The translations under genes and the position numbers were made by a program. From NCBI RefSeq assembly GCF_937876455.1, contig NZ_CALFIG010000325.1:1-6755 (forward strand): 6,755 bases of DNA, in the 5' to 3' direction. Positions 6,185-6,755 of this stretch are shown here, piece by piece. Numbering within the stretch: the first letter of the stretch is position 1; the number at the start of each line of letters is the position of its first letter. Origin of the DNA: an uncultured Flavobacterium sp. GTDB lineage: Bacteria > Bacteroidota > Bacteroidia > Flavobacteriales > Flavobacteriaceae. The notes under the pieces are model-generated. The model had not been told where the DNA came from. It saw nothing but the letters and a program-made list of their open reading frames with translations, and did no database searches.

Positions 6185-6197
6185 TGTCAATATGTCA
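6185..6197 (+). promoter_or_regulatory. TGTCA direct repeat upstream of dnaK
   Basis: TGTCA occurs at 6185-6189 and 6193-6197, eight bases apart, in the divergent region. A few bases on, TATTTCTG (6210-6217) is one base off the -7 consensus and reads toward dnaK. Together they could be an activator or sigma-factor site for dnaK. This is a weak call from spacing alone. Confidence 0.25.
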
Positions 6198-6248
6198 GTG
6201 CCTTTCTTGTATTTCTGCCAAAAAATACATAAAAGAACTAATGGCATA

Positions 6249-6274
6249 AAACTTGACTTATTGCAAACAAGTTT
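6249..6274 (+). promoter_or_regulatory. Perfect inverted repeat in the dnaK leader region
   Basis: AAACTTG (6249-6255) and CAAGTTT (6268-6274) are exact 7-bp inverted arms around a 12-base centre. They end 44 bases before the dnaK ATG. It is not the CIRCE operator (whose arms are TTAGCACTC and GAGTGCTAA), so HrcA control is not suggested. It could be a repressor site or an mRNA hairpin. Confidence 0.4.
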
Positions 6275-6318
6275 AAAAAAATAAAACAAAAACATACACA
6301 ATAAAGAAAATAAAAATT

Positions 6319-6755
6319 ATGAGTAAAATTATTGGAATTGACTTAGGTACAACGAATTCTTGTGTGGCAGTAATGGAAGGTGGAGAGCCTGTAGTAATTG
6401 CAAACGCAGAAGGAAAAAGAACCACACCATCTGTTATCGCATTTGTAGAAGGTGGTGAAATTAAAGTAGGTGATCCTGCGAAAAGACAAGCAGTAACTAA
6501 CCCTACTAAAACAATTGCTTCTATTAAACGTTTTATGGGTAACAAATATTCTGAAAGTGCAAAAGAAGCTTCAACAGTAGCATATAAAGTAGTTAAAGGA
6601 GATAACGATACACCACGTGTTGATATTGATGGTCGTTTATATACACCACAAGAATTATCAGCGATGACGCTTCAAAAAATGAAGAAAACAGCTGAAGATT
6701 ATTTAGGAACTACTGTTACACAAGCTGTTATTACAGTACCTGCTTATTTTAATGA
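6319..6755 (+). CDS. dnaK: Chaperone DnaK (Hsp70), N-terminal part
   Basis: The first 145 codons of the Hsp70 chaperone are present and the gene runs off the right edge. DnaK binds exposed hydrophobic segments of cytoplasmic proteins in an ATP-driven cycle with DnaJ and GrpE. Visible are the phosphate-1 loop IGIDLGTTNSCVAV (about 5-18), the GKRTTPSVIAF strand (32-42), VGDPAKRQ (50-57), TIASIKRFMG (65-74) and VITVPAYFN (137-145). These belong to the nucleotide-binding domain; roughly three quarters of a normal protein is missing only because the window ends. The start MSKIIGIDLG is the standard one. The leader is a long A-rich run with no Shine-Dalgarno sequence. It is divergent from the helicase gene, with 210 bases between the two ATGs. 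Confidence 0.97.
   Translation, partial: MSKIIGIDLGTTNSCVAVMEGGEPVVIANAEGKRTTPSVIAFVEGGEIKVGDPAKRQAVTNPTKTIASIKRFMGNKYSESAKEASTVAYKVVKGDNDTPRVDIDGRLYTPQELSAMTLQKMKKTAEDYLGTTVTQAVITVPAYFN

Noticed and set aside
6241..6264. Sigma-54-like promoter (TGGCA...TTGA / TTGC) before dnaK
   Set aside because: GG at 6243-6244 should be followed ten bases later by GC, but the bases are GA; the real TTGC at 6261 is too far away.
6273..6545. Open frame on the minus strand opposite dnaK with a hydrophobic composition
   Set aside because: It lies antisense to the strongly recognisable dnaK start and the dnaK leader, so it is a shadow frame.

Overview
The window is AT-rich and most likely comes from a flavobacterium or close relative (Bacteroidota). 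The protein types point there: an OmpL-like outer-membrane porin, a thioredoxin-fold lipid-envelope protein of the Bacteroidetes kind, a single-chain iron-sulfur serine dehydratase, an RhlE-type helicase and DnaK. Two genes also have the Bacteroidetes -7 promoter motif TAnnTTTG a short distance ahead of an ATG. No phage, plasmid, transposase, CRISPR, rRNA or tRNA was recognised. The genes look like ordinary chromosomal genes.

Layout: 1-464 is non-coding and packed with short tandem repeats. 465-1526 (+) encodes a secreted beta-barrel porin. 1527-1950 is a second repeat-rich gap between convergent genes. 1951-3249 (-) encodes an exported thioredoxin-fold protein with a CPHC active site. It lies directly downstream of 3275-4690 (-), the L-serine ammonia-lyase gene, and the two probably form an operon. 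4691-4851 is a third repeat-bearing gap that holds the serine dehydratase promoter candidate. 4852-6108 (-) encodes a DEAD-box RNA helicase. 6109-6318 is a divergent promoter region without the repeats, and 6319 to the right edge (+) is the start of dnaK.

The unusual part is the spacer DNA. Three of the four sizeable gaps are mosaics of the same modules: a 78-bp element with an imperfect TCGA-type inverted repeat, a 27-bp AT-rich element, heptamer arrays (ACCAATA, TTACGAA, CACTAAT, AATTTAG), and a hexamer array (ACTGAG). The porin gene is bracketed by direct copies of the same module series. One heptamer array runs into the stop codon of the thioredoxin-fold gene. Another overlaps the candidate -7 element of the serine dehydratase gene, where a change in copy number could alter the promoter.

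The genes do not form one obvious pathway. The serine dehydratase and the exported thiol protein are co-oriented. The helicase and DnaK are divergent and both fit RNA or protein quality control. I see no convincing new multi-gene system; the repeat mosaic is the best candidate for something under-described.
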